Source: an uncultured Lachnospiraceae bacterium (GTDB lineage: Bacteria; Bacillota; Clostridia; Lachnospirales; Lachnospiraceae). From it: 8,030 nucleotides of DNA. The notes under the pieces are model-generated. The model saw nothing but the letters and a program-made list of their open reading frames with translations, was not told where the DNA came from and did no database searches. The stretch spans positions 1 through 8,030 of the forward strand of contig CANQQN010000082.1 in assembly GCA_947625995.1 (NCBI GenBank). The letters are read 5' to 3'. A program made the position numbers and the translations under genes. Below, piece by piece: positions 7,322 to 8,030 of this stretch. The number at the start of each line of letters is the position of its first letter. The first letter of the stretch is position 1.

Positions 7322-7999
7322 ATGAAACAGGAAAAGACAAAGAGCAGTATCATGCATAAGATCGATTTTCAAAAAGTCGTGATCATCAGCGTGCTGATCG
7401 TGCTGACCACCTTCTTTAGTATTGCGAGCCCTAATTTCAGAAAATATACGACTATCATTACATTGTTCGGATATATGTATTACATCCTGTTGATGGCCAT
7501 TGGCGTGACTTTCCCACTGATTACCGGCGGCGTAGATCTTTCCATCGGCACGGGGCTTGTCTGTTATTCCATCGTGGGAAGTTACCTGATCAATCACCAG
7601 AATATGCCGATCTGGGTGGGAATCCTCGTAACCATTGCGCTGGGTACGCTGATGGGATTTTTTAACGGATTGATCGTATCGATCCTTGAGCTTCCGCCCT
7701 TTATCACCACATTGTGTACCATGATGATCGCCAGAGGATTGGGGTCTATTCTGGCCGGCGGTCTCACAGGTGTGTGGCCTGCGGCGGGTACGGAGAACGG
7801 CTGGGTGCGCAGTGTATTCAAATTTACACTTCCAAATGGGACCATCGTTCCCATTGGTATGCTCTGGATGCTGATCCTCATTGTGATCATGTCTCTGATC
7901 CTTACAAAAACAAAGATTGGACGATATACCATAGCCATCGGCTCCAACAAAGAAGCGCTCAGGCGCATTTGCGGCGCAGACGGCATAGCGGTGCGGTAA
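7322..7999 (+). CDS. Second sugar ABC permease, C-terminally truncated or disrupted
   Basis: BPD_transp_2 permease, start ATG 7322 with GGGAGG eight bases upstream and 18 bases after the ATPase stop. It has an N-terminal membrane segment after a charged start, TGGVDLSIG (68-76), the PPFITTLCTMMIARG segment, and the ATPase-contacting loop GSNKEALR (207-214). That loop begins at residue 207 in both permeases of this operon, showing close collinearity. After Arg214 (base 7963) the family pattern RLSGVN is lost; the frame reads RICGADGIAVR and stops, giving 225 residues where about 330 are expected. The missing part includes the conserved GGTS...GG region and the last membrane segments, so the product as written should not make a working channel. 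None of the three forward frames in the remaining 67 bases restores family sequence, so a simple one-base frameshift does not explain it. It could be a pseudogene, an insertion or rearrangement junction, or an assembly artefact. Confidence 0.85.
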   Translation: MKQEKTKSSIMHKIDFQKVVIISVLIVLTTFFSIASPNFRKYTTIITLFGYMYYILLMAIGVTFPLITGGVDLSIGTGLVCYSIVGSYLINHQNMPIWVGILVTIALGTLMGFFNGLIVSILELPPFITTLCTMMIARGLGSILAGGLTGVWPAAGTENGWVRSVFKFTLPNGTIVPIGMLWMLILIVIMSLILTKTKIGRYTIAIGSNKEALRRICGADGIAVR

Positions 8000-8030
8000 A
8001 TCGCGTTTGAATTTTGCACATAAAAAATTG
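7964..8030. other. Unrelated tail after the permease break; possible junction
   Basis: This stretch does not continue the permease in any forward frame. It is GC-rich to about 7997 and then AT-rich (ending CACATAAAAAATTG). No recognisable transposase, clean terminal inverted repeat or target duplication can be seen in so short a piece. It may be the outer edge of an inserted element, rearranged chromosome, or a wrong join near a contig end. Confidence 0.45.

Noticed and set aside
7978..7987. AGACGGCATA near the right end, a ten-base match to part of the Illumina P7 adapter.
   Set aside because: The flanking bases do not match the adapter on either side, so a ten-base match is most likely chance. 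It does not by itself show adapter contamination.
7991..8030. GTGCG at 7991 as the 5' end of a group II intron.
   Set aside because: Only five bases fit the loose consensus, permease similarity is already lost about 27 bases earlier so the exon boundary does not agree, and no further intron structure is visible.

Overview
The window looks like part of a carbohydrate sensing and uptake locus from a Gram-positive anaerobe of the Clostridia, most likely Lachnospiraceae or a near relative. The grounds are the YesM/YesN-type two-component pair, strong AGGAGG-type ribosome binding sites, tight gene packing on one strand, and mixed base composition with AT-rich intergenic DNA. The genus cannot be fixed from the sequence. 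All seven genes lie on the + strand.

Positions 1-4098 are a sensing cassette of three overlapping genes. The first is an AraC-type response regulator whose receiver domain is mostly cut off by the left edge. The second is a YesM/LytS-family sensor histidine kinase. The third is a periplasmic sugar-binding-protein homologue held in the membrane by an N-terminal segment rather than a lipid. This set closely parallels the XylFII-LytS-YesN xylose-sensing system described in Clostridium, in which the anchored binding protein detects sugar outside the cell and hands the signal to the kinase.

Positions 4099-4217 are intergenic and hold a rho-independent terminator followed by a likely promoter with a good -10 box and a poor -35 box, as expected for an activator-dependent promoter.

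Positions 4218-7999 are a transport operon: an uncharacterised ~200-residue soluble protein, a BPD_transp_2 permease, a two-domain RbsA/MglA-type ATPase and a second permease. No lipoprotein binding protein is seen for the importer; one may lie beyond the right edge. The simplest model is that external sugar is sensed by the binding protein and kinase, the regulator is phosphorylated, and the transport operon is switched on.

The main anomaly is at the right end. The second permease matches its paralogue up to its residue 214 (position 7963), then loses all family similarity and stops 11 codons later. About 115 expected C-terminal residues are absent, which points to an insertion, a rearrangement or an assembly join.
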